Assembly (NCBI GenBank): GCA_934747265.1
Contig: CAKVGI010000007.1
Coordinates: 1 to 64,000 of the forward strand
Direction: 5' to 3'
DNA from: an uncultured Rickettsiales bacterium
GTDB taxonomy: Bacteria > Pseudomonadota > Alphaproteobacteria > Rickettsiales > UBA1997
Length of the DNA stretch: 64,000 nt
Below, piece by piece: positions 18,323 through 27,360 of this stretch. How positions within the stretch are numbered: position 1 is the first letter of the stretch; every line of letters begins with the position of its first letter. Position numbers and translations under genes: made by a program. The notes under the pieces are model-generated. The model did no database searches and had not been told where the DNA came from. It was given only the letters and a program-made list of their open reading frames with translations.

Positions 18323-18350
18323 TTTTATACGAAAAATTAGAGCAAGAAAT

Positions 18351-18390
18351 ATAGCCATGTTAATAAGTTTATTAGCATGGCTATTTTATT
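18351..18390 (+). terminator. Terminator after rpsG
   Basis: A long stem, ATAGCCATGTTAATA with TATTAGCATGGCTAT (one G-T pair), is followed by TTTTATTTAT. It begins 28 bp after the rpsG stop and ends the rpsL-rpsG transcript. Confidence 0.8.
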
Positions 18391-18614
18391 TATATTTAGT
18401 AAAATAACCGATTATTTATTTAAACGATTAGATATTACAAGAATTTAATAGATATTTTTATTAAATAGATTACTATTATGTTATTTCTAACTTTTTTCAC
18501 ATGGTTATATCTAATTATTTCATTTGGTATAACTAATTATATTATTATAACTGACCATATTATTTCTTATAATTAATTATGTATACCAATTTAAAATATA
18601 AATATTTTAGTAAT
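18391..18614. other. AT-rich spacer without a recognisable gene
   Basis: This is low-complexity AT sequence between the rpsG terminator and the A arm of composite repeat copy 2. No feature is seen. Confidence 0.5.
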
Positions 18615-19500
18615 GCATATTTCTTAGCTGTTGGCACGTACTATCTTGCTCTATTTTATAAGATCTTCCCCCTTTCATTCCTCGGTAAGAGGCAAGCCAA
18701 TTATGTCAATACTTCATCTCTACCCTCTTTATAAGAACATAGTTAGTCATAGAATACCGCCTCATCTCCCCCCTTTGCAAGAGTGGTTAATAGTAGAACA
18801 CTTCCCCTTCACCCCACATTTGTAAGGAAAAAGTTAGTTGTAAAACACTTCCAACTTTACCCCCCTTTCATAAGGGAGTTGACGCGAAATATTTCCTTCC
18901 TCGCCCCCTTGTAAGTGAGGCTGACGTAATCAATACCGCCTGTTCGCCCCCCTTCATAATTGGGAAACTGACGAAGTCAATGTATCCACTCATCGCCACC
19001 CTTCGTAAGGGGGGAGTCAGTCGTAGACTGACAGGTGGGTTGATAGCTGTTCATTTTATTTTATAATAAAACAAATAAATAATTGAAAATAAAATATAAA
19101 GTTAAAAAAATTTAAATCTAAAATTAAAACAAATTAATAATAACAATATATCAAATAATAACAATATATTGTACATTACATTGAACAATAATTATTTATA
19201 TATAAACTATTATATATAAAAACATAGTTTAAAACAATTAGAGTATTTTAACCCCCCTTACCCACCTTATCAGGGGGGGATGAAGGGAGTATCCCTTATC
19301 AGGGGGGAATTGGTGTATATCCCTTATCAGGGAGGGGATAGAGAAACGTCTCTTATCAAGAAAAATAGAGAAATGTTCGTTATCATAAGGTATGTGTTGG
19401 TGTCTCTTAACAGAAGAAAAGGATATTTTGTAGCATAGAGGAAAAAGATATCTTGTTAGTATAAAAGAAAAGTGAGAGACCCTTAGTAGGTAAAATAAAA
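18615..19500 (+). repeat. Composite repeat, full copy 2
   Basis: Order A arm (18615-19045), core (19046-19250), B arm (19251-19500). The A arm holds about eight units of roughly 50 bp such as GCCCCCTTGTAAGTGAGGCTGAC and, best preserved at the core end, CCCTTCGTAAGGGGGGAGTC then AGTCGTAGACTGACAGG. The core starts with TTGATAGCTGTTCATTTTAT and ATAATAAAACAAATAAATAA. It ends with TTTTAACCCCCCTTACCC. The B arm starts with two good TTATCAGGGGGG units and then decays (CTTATCAAGAAAAAT, TTATCATAAGG, CTTAACAG). The A-arm start matches that at 51180 (ATATTTCTTAxCTGTxGGxAxGTACT). Confidence 0.88.
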
Positions 19501-20009
19501 AAAGATTTTCTTAGCAGAAAGGAAATAAAATAGTATTCTTAATGAAAATAATATGAAGAAATAACTAAAAACATAAATGAAAATTAGAATATAGTTTATA
19601 CTTACTATTTTTACTATTTGGTAAATCATATTAGAAGTTATAAACAAAACGAAAAATACAAAGAAACAGAAATTGCAAAACAAAGATAACGAAATAATTG
19701 TCATCAATACAGATACTGTCAATTTTTGACATACTTTATTCAAAATCACAGCATTTCGTCTCAAAAAATATCTTTATATTCCCAATCCTATTCAAACATT
19801 CCTATACCACAATATCAAGACATCTACTATTTCTTATACTTTTTTAGTTAATATATACAACATTCTTATACATCTATATCAATGGCATTCATCGTCTCTA
19901 AATGTTTCTTTGTATATCCAACCATTACATTTTATATTTTTATATTAAGATACCATTCACTTCAATTTCAACTAATAGTAAAAACTTTAATAGAAATCAT
20001 TTAAGAAAT
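19501..20009. other. AT-rich intergenic stretch without a recognisable gene
   Basis: This stretch runs from the decayed end of the repeat to the fmt stop. The minus-strand frame at 19483-19764 is extremely Phe/Ile-rich, lacks a family match and starts in repeat-derived sequence, so it is not called as a gene. Confidence 0.5.
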
Positions 20010-20930
20010 TTATTTTTTAAATCCTTTTATAAATTCCTCAACTTTGAGCGCTTTTTTGCCCTCTCGTTGTAAAATCAGAGGATATAATAAACCGTTGCTA
20101 CATTTAATAAAAAGTTCATTTTTATTAGCAATAATTTCACCATTTTGTAGTTGTTTTTCATTATTATTTAATGATTGTCTTATAGAGGCTTTTATTATTT
20201 TTATTCTTTCATTATTATATTCAAAATAAGTGCCAGTTATAGTTCCTAACGCTCTAATTAATCTATCTATTTTTTCAACCGAATCATTAAAATTAATCTT
20301 TCCTTCTTCTTTTTCTATTTTATTTGCATAAGTGATACCAGTTGTTGCTTGCTTTGTTGCATTAATTTTACCTTGTTTTTCAATATCATTAAGGCAATCA
20401 AGCATCAATTTTGCGCCATCAACAGATAATGTATCATGCAAGCTTTCTATATCTGTATTTTCCGTAATATCTACCGTTTTACAAACTAAAATATCACCAT
20501 CATCAATTCCTTCACTCAACATCATTACACATACGCCGGTTTTTTTATCACCTTCCATAATTGCTCTCTGTAATGGAGCAGAACCTCGCCACCTCGGCAA
20601 TAAAGATGGATGAATATTTACACATCCAAATTTTGCTATATTTAACACTTCTTTTGGTAAAATCAAACCGTAAGCAACAACAACAAAAATATCCGCATTA
20701 AAATCTTTCAATTTTTCCCATTCATCTGGATTCTTTAAAGTTTTTGGAGTAAAAACCGGTAATCCAAGTTTAGTCGCCTCTTCAAAAATTGGCGTATTTT
20801 TAAGTTGCATACCTCTACCTTGCGGTTTGGCTGGTTTAGTATAAACGGCAATAATTTCATGTTGAGAATTATGCAATAATTTTAATGTTGGTATAGCAAA
20901 ATCTGGAGTTGCAAATAAAATTACTTTCAT
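20010..20930 (-). CDS. fmt: Methionyl-tRNA formyltransferase
   Basis: This 306-aa enzyme formylates initiator Met-tRNA using 10-formyl-tetrahydrofolate. The Rossmann-like catalytic domain shows FATPDFAIPTLKLL, NIHPSLLPRWRGSAPLQRAI (catalytic Asn/His) and GVCVMMLSEGIDDGDIL. The C-terminal OB-like domain follows LIRALGTITGTYFEY. def, its usual partner, is not adjacent. It follows macA by 6 bp and appears to be the last gene of tolC-macA-fmt. Confidence 0.96.
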   Translation of the reverse strand: MKVILFATPDFAIPTLKLLHNSQHEIIAVYTKPAKPQGRGMQLKNTPIFEEATKLGLPVFTPKTLKNPDEWEKLKDFNADIFVVVAYGLILPKEVLNIAKFGCVNIHPSLLPRWRGSAPLQRAIMEGDKKTGVCVMMLSEGIDDGDILVCKTVDITENTDIESLHDTLSVDGAKLMLDCLNDIEKQGKINATKQATTGITYANKIEKEEGKINFNDSVEKIDRLIRALGTITGTYFEYNNERIKIIKASIRQSLNNNEKQLQNGEIIANKNELFIKCSNGLLYPLILQREGKKALKVEEFIKGFKK

Positions 20931-20936
20931 ATATTA

Positions 20937-22076
20937 TTATCTTTTTTTATTTGTTGTTATAAGTATTGAATTACTTATTATTTTATCGCCTTCTTTTATA
21001 TCATCACCTTCAATCTCTATTTGTGATAAATCAGCTAATCCAACTTTTACCTGAATTGGTACAACCTTATCGCCAACTAATTTATATAAAATAACTTTGC
21101 CTTTTTCCCTTTCTGGCTTCTCTACGCCCATAATATCCAACAATCTACTATCTGGACTAAATCTTAATGCAACAGTACTTATCTTTTTAACGTTCTTTAC
21201 CTCACCAATAGGTATTGTAACATAAGCGGTCATACCTGGCATTAAGGTTTTATCCTCATTGAATATTTCAATAATCACATTATAGACAACAACATTTGAT
21301 TCTGTAACTGGATTTAACCTTATTTGCTTAACAGTTCCTTCAAAAATTTTTGACGGATAAGAATCAACCGTAAACTCAACTTTTTGTCCTTCTTTAATTG
21401 AACCAATATCAGCTTCTGAAACACTAGTCTCTATTTGCATTTTTGTTAGGTCTTCTGCTATTTGAAATAATGTTGGAGCAGAAAAGCTTGATGCAACTGT
21501 TTGACCTATATCAACCTCTCTTGAAATAACAACACCAGAAACTGGCGAATCAATAAAAGCATACCCAAGATTAATTTTTGCAACATCATACTTTGATTTT
21601 GCAATATTATATTCTTCTTTTGCGTTTTTTAATTCAGTTTCCGCTTGATCCAATTCAACTTTTGCAATATAGTTATTTTTAAATAATTCTTTTGTTCTTT
21701 CATAATTTAATTGAACTAAATCAAGATCAGCCTTAGCTTTTTTCATTGTTGAATTAGCTTCATTTACTGATTTTTCTAAAATAGATGTATCTAACTCAGC
21801 CAATCTTTGTCCTTTTTTTACGGTATCATTATAATCAGCATAAATCTTTTCAATAGTTCCAGATACCTGCGTGCCCACATTAATTACATTTACAGGATTG
21901 ATTGTCCCATTTGCAGTAATTGTTTTAGTAATATTACCAACGCTAACCGTATCTAAATCAAAATCTTTTATATTAAATTTACTTTTTTCTGGTTTAAAAA
22001 TAAAATATCCAACTAGACACAAACAAATAATTAAAAATATTAACTTTTTCTTTGTTATTTTAGAAGTCATTATCAT
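20937..22076 (-). CDS. MacA-like periplasmic adaptor (membrane fusion protein)
   Basis: This 379-aa protein bridges an inner-membrane exporter and a TolC channel. It has an N-terminal membrane anchor, a biotinyl-lipoyl half (VGTQVSGTIEKIYADYNDTVKKG read in pieces) and a long coiled-coil hairpin (about 100-165). The second lipoyl half has YAFIDSPVSGVVISREVDIGQTV, followed by beta-barrel and membrane-proximal domains. The internal ITANGTINPVNVINVGTQVSG is MacA-like. No MacB ABC transporter or RND pump is adjacent, so the partner must be encoded elsewhere. The ATG overlaps the tolC stop by 4 nt. Confidence 0.87.
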   Translation of the reverse strand: MIMTSKITKKKLIFLIICLCLVGYFIFKPEKSKFNIKDFDLDTVSVGNITKTITANGTINPVNVINVGTQVSGTIEKIYADYNDTVKKGQRLAELDTSILEKSVNEANSTMKKAKADLDLVQLNYERTKELFKNNYIAKVELDQAETELKNAKEEYNIAKSKYDVAKINLGYAFIDSPVSGVVISREVDIGQTVASSFSAPTLFQIAEDLTKMQIETSVSEADIGSIKEGQKVEFTVDSYPSKIFEGTVKQIRLNPVTESNVVVYNVIIEIFNEDKTLMPGMTAYVTIPIGEVKNVKKISTVALRFSPDSRLLDIMGVEKPEREKGKVILYKLVGDKVVPIQVKVGLADLSQIEIEGDDIKEGDKIISNSILITTNKKR

Positions 22077-23476
22077 TGTATCACCTCGTTATTATTTATT
22101 GTTAAATCCATTTGCGAAATAGCTATTCCATCCAAATTTGAAGCATTTGTAATTTTTTCTATCTCATCCAAACTCATTTGTCCAATAGCCTTCACTAAAT
22201 TAGCTCTTGTAATAAACCAATTATGTTGCGCGCTTATAAATTCATACCTAGCCGTCGCTAAATCTGATTGTGCATTCAATAAATCCAAAATAGATGACTT
22301 GCCGTTTTTATATCTACCCAACATTGTTTTTTCAGTTTCTGTTGCGCTATATAGTAAAGTTTGGCTTGTCATATAAGTTTTTTTTGCAGTTATGAAATCT
22401 TGATAGGCTGTCCAAACATTAAGCTCAATATTTTTTTCCAAATCAGCAATTTTTTGATTTATTATATTTAATTCTGATTTTGTCTTTGCAACATTATTGT
22501 AGATATAACCACCTGTAAAAAACGGCATTGTTGCGGTAATTCCAATATTATAATTATCAATATATGGTTGACTTCTATCCTCCATATCATGCGCTCTATC
22601 ATATGAAGCTTGCAAAGAAATAGATGGCAACCATTCTTTTGCTTTACTATAAATTTCAGCTTTTTTTGCTTTTTTTGTCTCATAATAAGATTTCAAATCC
22701 GGTCTATTATTTAGCGCTGTTTCTATTAAGTTCACAATATTTGCCTCAAAATCATCCTTTGAGACATCCATAAAAGGAATAGCTAAATTTAATTCATCCA
22801 AAGGACTTAAATTTAACAAATAATTTAATTTTGCTTTATCTATTTTTACAGTATTTTCCGCTTTTTCTCTTACTAATTTTTTTTGTTTATAAGATGTTTC
22901 AGCTTGTAGCTTATCGGTTAAAGGAGCCAAACCTATATCATATCTAAGGGTTGCCGATTTAAAGGCCTCATAACTTGAATTTTCAGCTTCCTTTGATGCT
23001 TTTTCGTTTGCCAACGATGAAAATAAAGTATAATAAGATTCAATAACTTGATAAATAAAACTTTGTACAAAATCATTTGTATCATACTTTATTGAATTTA
23101 ATTTATACTTTAAATTCATAATATCAGCAGTTCTACCACCAAAATCAAACAATAAATAGCTCAAACTAACACTTGGTGTCAAAGCTTTATTTCTATTTGT
23201 ATTATTATCTGATTTTGTTTTATTTCTTCTATAACTTAACTGACCGTTAATATCTGGAAATAATTCGGATAATTGGGACTTATAAGCCCTATCGCCAACA
23301 TCAATATTTAACCAAGCTTCTTTTATTTGTGGATTGTTTTTCAAGGCCATTTCTACGATATCTATTAATGCTAATTTATCATTAGCTTTTTGTTCTATTT
23401 TACTATCCTTGGCGAATACAACAACATTCAATACACATAAAAAAAATACAATTTTGACAATATTTCTAATTTTCAT
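22073..23476 (-). CDS. TolC-family outer membrane efflux protein
   Basis: This 467-aa outer-membrane channel for drug efflux or type I secretion has a signal peptide (MKIRNIVKIVFFLCVLNVVVFA). Two repeated helical-hairpin halves are visible: ALKNNPQIKEAWLNID...LSYLLFDFGGR in the first and TALNNRPDLKSYYETKKAK...GITATMPFFTGG in the second. The tail contains SILDLLNAQSDLATARYEFI. The frame opens at 23506, but ATG 23476 gives the normal signal peptide. It is the first gene of tolC-macA-fmt. Confidence 0.92.
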   Translation of the reverse strand: MKIRNIVKIVFFLCVLNVVVFAKDSKIEQKANDKLALIDIVEMALKNNPQIKEAWLNIDVGDRAYKSQLSELFPDINGQLSYRRNKTKSDNNTNRNKALTPSVSLSYLLFDFGGRTADIMNLKYKLNSIKYDTNDFVQSFIYQVIESYYTLFSSLANEKASKEAENSSYEAFKSATLRYDIGLAPLTDKLQAETSYKQKKLVREKAENTVKIDKAKLNYLLNLSPLDELNLAIPFMDVSKDDFEANIVNLIETALNNRPDLKSYYETKKAKKAEIYSKAKEWLPSISLQASYDRAHDMEDRSQPYIDNYNIGITATMPFFTGGYIYNNVAKTKSELNIINQKIADLEKNIELNVWTAYQDFITAKKTYMTSQTLLYSATETEKTMLGRYKNGKSSILDLLNAQSDLATARYEFISAQHNWFITRANLVKAIGQMSLDEIEKITNASNLDGIAISQMDLTINNNEVIQ

Positions 23477-23540
23477 AAAATTATCCAAAATGCAAATATA
23501 ACCCATATTATTATAATTTAAATCTCATTTGATAAAAGTA

Positions 23541-23611
23541 AATAAAAAAAATTACCATTTTTAAGATTTTATATTATTTTGTTTTTATAAAATCACCTTA
23601 TGGTAATTTTT
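23541..23611 (-). terminator. Terminator of the glnQ operon
   Basis: On the minus strand an extended hairpin pairs AAAATTACCAT with ATGGTAATTTT. An inner stem GATTTTATA/TATAAAATC lies within it. A run of eight T follows. It begins 16 bp after the glnQ stop. Confidence 0.65.
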
Positions 23612-23626
23612 AAATTTTTATCAATT

Positions 23627-24346
23627 TTAATTTATTTTATCTAAAAAATCCTTAATTCTTGAATTTTGTAAATTTCCAAAAAAATAATCAGTTTTACCTT
23701 TTTCAATTATATTTCCATCTTCCATAAAAATTATATCTGTTGCAACATCTTGCACAAAAGATATTTCATGACTTACTATTATACTTGTAATATCTTTGCT
23801 TAAATCCTTTATCACGGTTAAAACCTCTTTAACCATTTCTGGATCTAAAGCCGATGTCGGCTCATCAAATAATATGTATCTAGGATTTAAGGCAAGCGTT
23901 CTAGCTATTGCAACTCTTTGTTTTTGACCACCAGATAATTGATATGGCATACTATTAATTTTATCCTTCAATCCAACTTTATCCAGTAATTTTTTAGCTT
24001 TTTCTACGCATTCTTCATAACTTATTTTTTGTATTTTATGTGGTACTAAAATTATGTTATTTAAAACTGATAAATTATTAAATAGATTAAAATGTTGAAA
24101 TACCATTCCGATTTTTTGCCTTAATGTATTTAATGGCACTTTATCATTTGTAATCTCTTCATTATCCATAAAAATTTGTCCGCTTGTTGGTGGATCTAAC
24201 ATATTTATACATCTTAATAAAGTTGATTTTCCTGAACCTGATGGGCCTATAATTACACTGGTTTCCTTATCATTTATTTCTAAATTAATATTTTTCAAAA
24301 TATTACTTGAACCAAAAGATTTTGAAAGATTTTGAATTTTTAACAT
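23627..24346 (-). CDS. glnQ: Polar amino acid ABC transporter ATPase
   Basis: This 239-aa nucleotide-binding subunit energises amino acid uptake. Walker A is GPSGSGKSTLLRCIN, the Q loop MVFQHFNLF, the signature LSGGQKQRVAIARTLALNP, Walker B ILFDEPTSALDPEMV, and the switch His is in SIIVSHEISF. It is the HisP/GlnQ type by length and sequence. It overlaps glnP by 7 bp and ends the three-gene operon. The substrate cannot be read from the sequence. Confidence 0.93.
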   Translation of the reverse strand: MLKIQNLSKSFGSSNILKNINLEINDKETSVIIGPSGSGKSTLLRCINMLDPPTSGQIFMDNEEITNDKVPLNTLRQKIGMVFQHFNLFNNLSVLNNIILVPHKIQKISYEECVEKAKKLLDKVGLKDKINSMPYQLSGGQKQRVAIARTLALNPRYILFDEPTSALDPEMVKEVLTVIKDLSKDITSIIVSHEISFVQDVATDIIFMEDGNIIEKGKTDYFFGNLQNSRIKDFLDKIN

Positions 24347-25038
24347 ATTTTATCACCACTTGTTTTAATTTTATTTTCAATTTTTCTCATTATAAACGAA
24401 AAAAATGTAGTCAATGACAAATAACATATTGCAACAATAATTAAAGGATATACTGCGTTTCCCGTATTGCTTATCATAATATCACCAGCTCGCATAATGT
24501 CAATTCCACCAATTACGCATAAGATAGATGTTTCTTTTATTAACGCTATAATTTCATTAACAAAAGATGGTAATATATTTTTAAATGCTTGTGGAATAAT
24601 TATATATCTAAAAGTTTGTAAACGATTTAGTCCCATTGATAAACCAGCTTCCATTTGACCTTTGTCTATTGATCTTATACCGCTTCTAATAATTTCAGCC
24701 ATATATGCTCCGCTATTTAAACCAAAAGCAATACCTCCAACTAAAATTCTTGGTACAGATATTGAACCAAAAACCACAATCCAAATAAACGTCAGTTGAA
24801 CCATAACTGGCGTTCCTCTAATCAAATCAATATAAAAAACCGAAATACGATTTAATATTTTTTGTAGCCAAATAAATTTTTTAGGTAGAACAATAATTTG
24901 CATTAACACAAGTACAAAACCAAGTATAATACCAATTAAACTAGCCATTGCTGTTACTGTTAAAGTGGTACCTAAACCACTTAACAGTAAAAGATAATAT
25001 TTTTTTGTAATAAAATTTTCAATAAAAGTAAAAAACAT
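24340..25038 (-). CDS. glnP: Polar amino acid ABC transporter permease
   Basis: This 232-aa HisM/GlnP-type permease has about five membrane segments. The conserved N-terminal LSGLGTTLTVTAMASLIGIIL and RGTPVMVQLTFIWIV lead to the EAA loop EAGLSMGLNRLQTFRYIIIP, which contacts the ATPase. It lies 17 bp after the binding-protein gene and overlaps glnQ. Confidence 0.93.
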   Translation of the reverse strand: MFFTFIENFITKKYYLLLLSGLGTTLTVTAMASLIGIILGFVLVLMQIIVLPKKFIWLQKILNRISVFYIDLIRGTPVMVQLTFIWIVVFGSISVPRILVGGIAFGLNSGAYMAEIIRSGIRSIDKGQMEAGLSMGLNRLQTFRYIIIPQAFKNILPSFVNEIIALIKETSILCVIGGIDIMRAGDIMISNTGNAVYPLIIVAICYLSLTTFFSFIMRKIENKIKTSGDKIC

Positions 25039-25055
25039 TTTTAAAAAATTATAAA

Positions 25056-25796
25056 TTATTTATTATTAGAAAAATATTTTACATTCAATTCTTTTAATTT
25101 TCCATTATTTTTTAACTCTGTCAAAGCTTTATTTAAATCATTTAATAGCTCTTTATTGTTTTTATTAACAGCAATACCCATTTCTGATGTTTTTATATTA
25201 ACATTTTCCAATATTTTACATCCATTTACATTTTTTAGAATTTTTTCTGCAACAGGTTTATCAATAATAACAGCATCAACCTTATTTGATTTTAAATTCA
25301 TAATTGTAGATGATGAATCGTTAAATTGAATATTTTTTACATCTTTTAATTCATTAACATAATTATCACCGCTTGTACCGAGTTCTGTTCCAACTTTTTT
25401 ACCTTTTAAATCGTTTATATCTTTAATATTACTATCATTTAATACAACTAATGATAATTCATTAGCATAATATCCTTGTGTAAAATCAACTTGTTGCTTT
25501 CGTTCATCTGTAATATCTACACCAGAAATAATCAAATCAACTTTTCCACTTGATAATGCGGTTAATAATGTATTAAATTCCATCTCTTCAAGTTTAATTT
25601 TTTTATTTAATTTATTCCCTATTTCATTTATTAAATCAATATCAAATCCAACTACTTGACCGTTTTCATAATATTCAAAAGGAGGAAAATCAGCATTAAT
25701 TCCAGCTTTTAATACATTATCTTTTTTTTCTTTGCAAGCTGTAATTAAAACACAACATAAAATTACAGCAAATAATACATAAACTTTTTTTAACAT
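25056..25796 (-). CDS. Amino acid ABC transporter substrate-binding lipoprotein
   Basis: This 246-aa solute-binding protein of the SBP_bac_3 family has a lipoprotein signal (FAVILCCVLITAC, lipidated Cys). Typical ligand-site segments are GINADFPPFEYYENGQVVGF, VDLIISGVDITDERKQQVDF, GKKVGTELGTSGDNYV and the hinge DAVIIDKPVAEKI. It is tethered in the periplasm and feeds glnP-glnQ, with which it forms an operon. A strong promoter lies directly upstream. Confidence 0.92.
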   Translation of the reverse strand: MLKKVYVLFAVILCCVLITACKEKKDNVLKAGINADFPPFEYYENGQVVGFDIDLINEIGNKLNKKIKLEEMEFNTLLTALSSGKVDLIISGVDITDERKQQVDFTQGYYANELSLVVLNDSNIKDINDLKGKKVGTELGTSGDNYVNELKDVKNIQFNDSSSTIMNLKSNKVDAVIIDKPVAEKILKNVNGCKILENVNIKTSEMGIAVNKNNKELLNDLNKALTELKNNGKLKELNVKYFSNNK

Positions 25797-25825
25797 TTTT
25801 ATTTATAAATTATTAATTAATAATT

Positions 25826-25854
25826 ATATTAATTAGCATAATATTATTTGTCAA
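25826..25854 (-). promoter_or_regulatory. Sigma70 promoter of the amino acid ABC operon
   Basis: On the minus strand a perfect TTGACA (25854-25849) and TAATAT (25831-25826) are separated by 17 bp, giving a leader of about 23 nt before the ATG at 25796. Confidence 0.65.
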
Positions 25855-25965
25855 GCATTTTTATTAAAAAATAATTAAATATTTTAAATAAAGTTAATTA
25901 TAATAATATTTATCATATATATAATATACATAATAAATAATTATTATATTTTTTTAAAAAAAAGC

Positions 25966-25994
25966 TTGACTATATAAAAAATATATTATATAAT
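25966..25994 (+). promoter_or_regulatory. Sigma70 promoter of the porin gene
   Basis: TTGACT (25966-25971), an exact 17-bp spacer and a perfect TATAAT (25989-25994) form one of the best promoters in the window, consistent with an abundant outer-membrane protein. The leader is about 85 nt, and AAAGGA lies just before the ATG. Confidence 0.75.
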
Positions 25995-26086
25995 AATGCT
26001 ATCTTCATTTATGAGAAATTTTTATCTATTACATATATAATGTGTTTTAGATTGTTGATTTTTATTATTAATTTTAAAGGAAAAAA

Positions 26087-27280
26087 ATGAAAAATAATTT
26101 TAAAATTTTGTGTTTGAGCTGTATTTTGGGAACTTTATACACAAACACATCTTTTGCAAAAAATGACGATTTTAATGCAAAATTAAGTGATTTGCAAAAA
26201 CAAATAAATGAATTAAAAAAAGCAAATAATAATTCTTCTAATGTATTATCTTTATTGGATGGATTAGACATAGGAGGAAGAGTACATGTAAATGGTACTT
26301 GGCAAGATGCTAAAAACGATAATTCAAGCGATTTATCTGTAAAAAGAGCAAGATTGACAGTAAACAAACAAATTAATAATTGGGAATTGCAATTACAAGC
26401 TGATTTCGCTGGAAATGGTACATATTTAGAAGAAAACTATTTAGCATACCATTTTAATGATAATTCATCCATAAAAATTGGACAAACATTAATTCCGGGC
26501 TTTTTAGAAAGGGAAAAAACTACCGATGATATGTCTACAATTCTTTGGAATTCCGAAGAAAGATTGGGATGGATACCTTCATATTTGATAGGTATTAATT
26601 ACTCATATAGAAGTAATAATTTTGGCTTTTCTGGCGGTATTTACGGAAATGGTGTTGATAATGAAGAAAAAAGTGGTAATTATATAAATTACAACACAAC
26701 AGCTAGAACTTGGTACTCACCAATTAATAATGAAGATTCTGTTGTTATGATCGGTTTAAATGGTATGTATCAAGATATGAAAGATAAGGATCAAGATCCA
26801 TCTAGCTATTCATATAGTGCTTATGGCGTAAGTAAACAAATGCATGTTGGTTTAGAATTATTCTTACAATGGAAAAACTTATATTTAGCTAGTGAGTATA
26901 TGAATACATCATTCAAATTTTATAATGCCCCAAAAACAGATGCTGTAAAAGTTGGAGCTTTATCAAGTGAATTTGTATGGAATATTACCGGTGAAAAAAC
27001 ATATTACGATGGAGAGTATGGTGTTTATGGCGGTGTTGAAGTTGCAAACCCAGTATCAAAAGGTGGATTTGGTGCATTCCAATTTGTTTCAAGATATTCA
27101 CAAGCTGACGGTAAAATTGGCTACTTATTAGAAACAAAGGATTATACATTCGGAATCAACTGGTTGCCAGAAGATAATGTAAAATTCTTGTTTGGTTTCT
27201 CAAAAGTTGAAGATAAAGATTTTGCAGGAAACAAGAAAGATTATAATTTCTATCAAGTTGAAGCAAGATATTTCTTTTAA
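26087..27280 (+). CDS. Phosphate-selective-type outer membrane porin
   Basis: This 397-aa porin resembles the OprP/OprO family. A signal peptide (MKNNFKILCLSCILGTLYTNTSFA) is followed by a short periplasmic coiled coil (LSDLQKQINELKKA). The barrel starts with LDIGGRVHVNGTW and VKRARLTVNKQINNWELQLQADF. SIKIGQTLIPGFLERE, SKGGFGAFQFVSRYS, FGINWLPEDNVKFLFGFS and the terminal aromatic EARYFF are family-like. A paralogue lies at 40289-41491. It has a strong promoter and its own terminator, so it is a single-gene unit; it probably admits anions or small solutes. Confidence 0.88.
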   Translation: MKNNFKILCLSCILGTLYTNTSFAKNDDFNAKLSDLQKQINELKKANNNSSNVLSLLDGLDIGGRVHVNGTWQDAKNDNSSDLSVKRARLTVNKQINNWELQLQADFAGNGTYLEENYLAYHFNDNSSIKIGQTLIPGFLEREKTTDDMSTILWNSEERLGWIPSYLIGINYSYRSNNFGFSGGIYGNGVDNEEKSGNYINYNTTARTWYSPINNEDSVVMIGLNGMYQDMKDKDQDPSSYSYSAYGVSKQMHVGLELFLQWKNLYLASEYMNTSFKFYNAPKTDAVKVGALSSEFVWNITGEKTYYDGEYGVYGGVEVANPVSKGGFGAFQFVSRYSQADGKIGYLLETKDYTFGINWLPEDNVKFLFGFSKVEDKDFAGNKKDYNFYQVEARYFF

Positions 27281-27301
27281 AATTATAACTAAATTAACTA
27301 A

Positions 27302-27336
27302 AAATACCATCAGTTCCGCTGGTGGTATTTTTTATA
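27302..27336 (+). terminator. Terminator of the porin gene
   Basis: The stem AATACCATCAG pairs with CTGGTGGTATT (one G-T pair), loop TTCCG, followed by TTTTT. It lies 22 bp after the porin stop. Confidence 0.85.
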
Positions 27337-27360
27337 ATATTAATTTCTTAAATATAATTA

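Noticed and set aside
18631..18825. Plus-strand 64-aa coding frame
   Set aside because: It is a translation of the A-arm units of composite repeat copy 2, with no ribosome site.
19483..19764. Minus-strand 93-aa hydrophobic protein
   Set aside because: Composition is almost only Phe, Ile, Leu, Ser and Tyr as expected from AT-rich noise, it starts without a ribosome site and has no family pattern.
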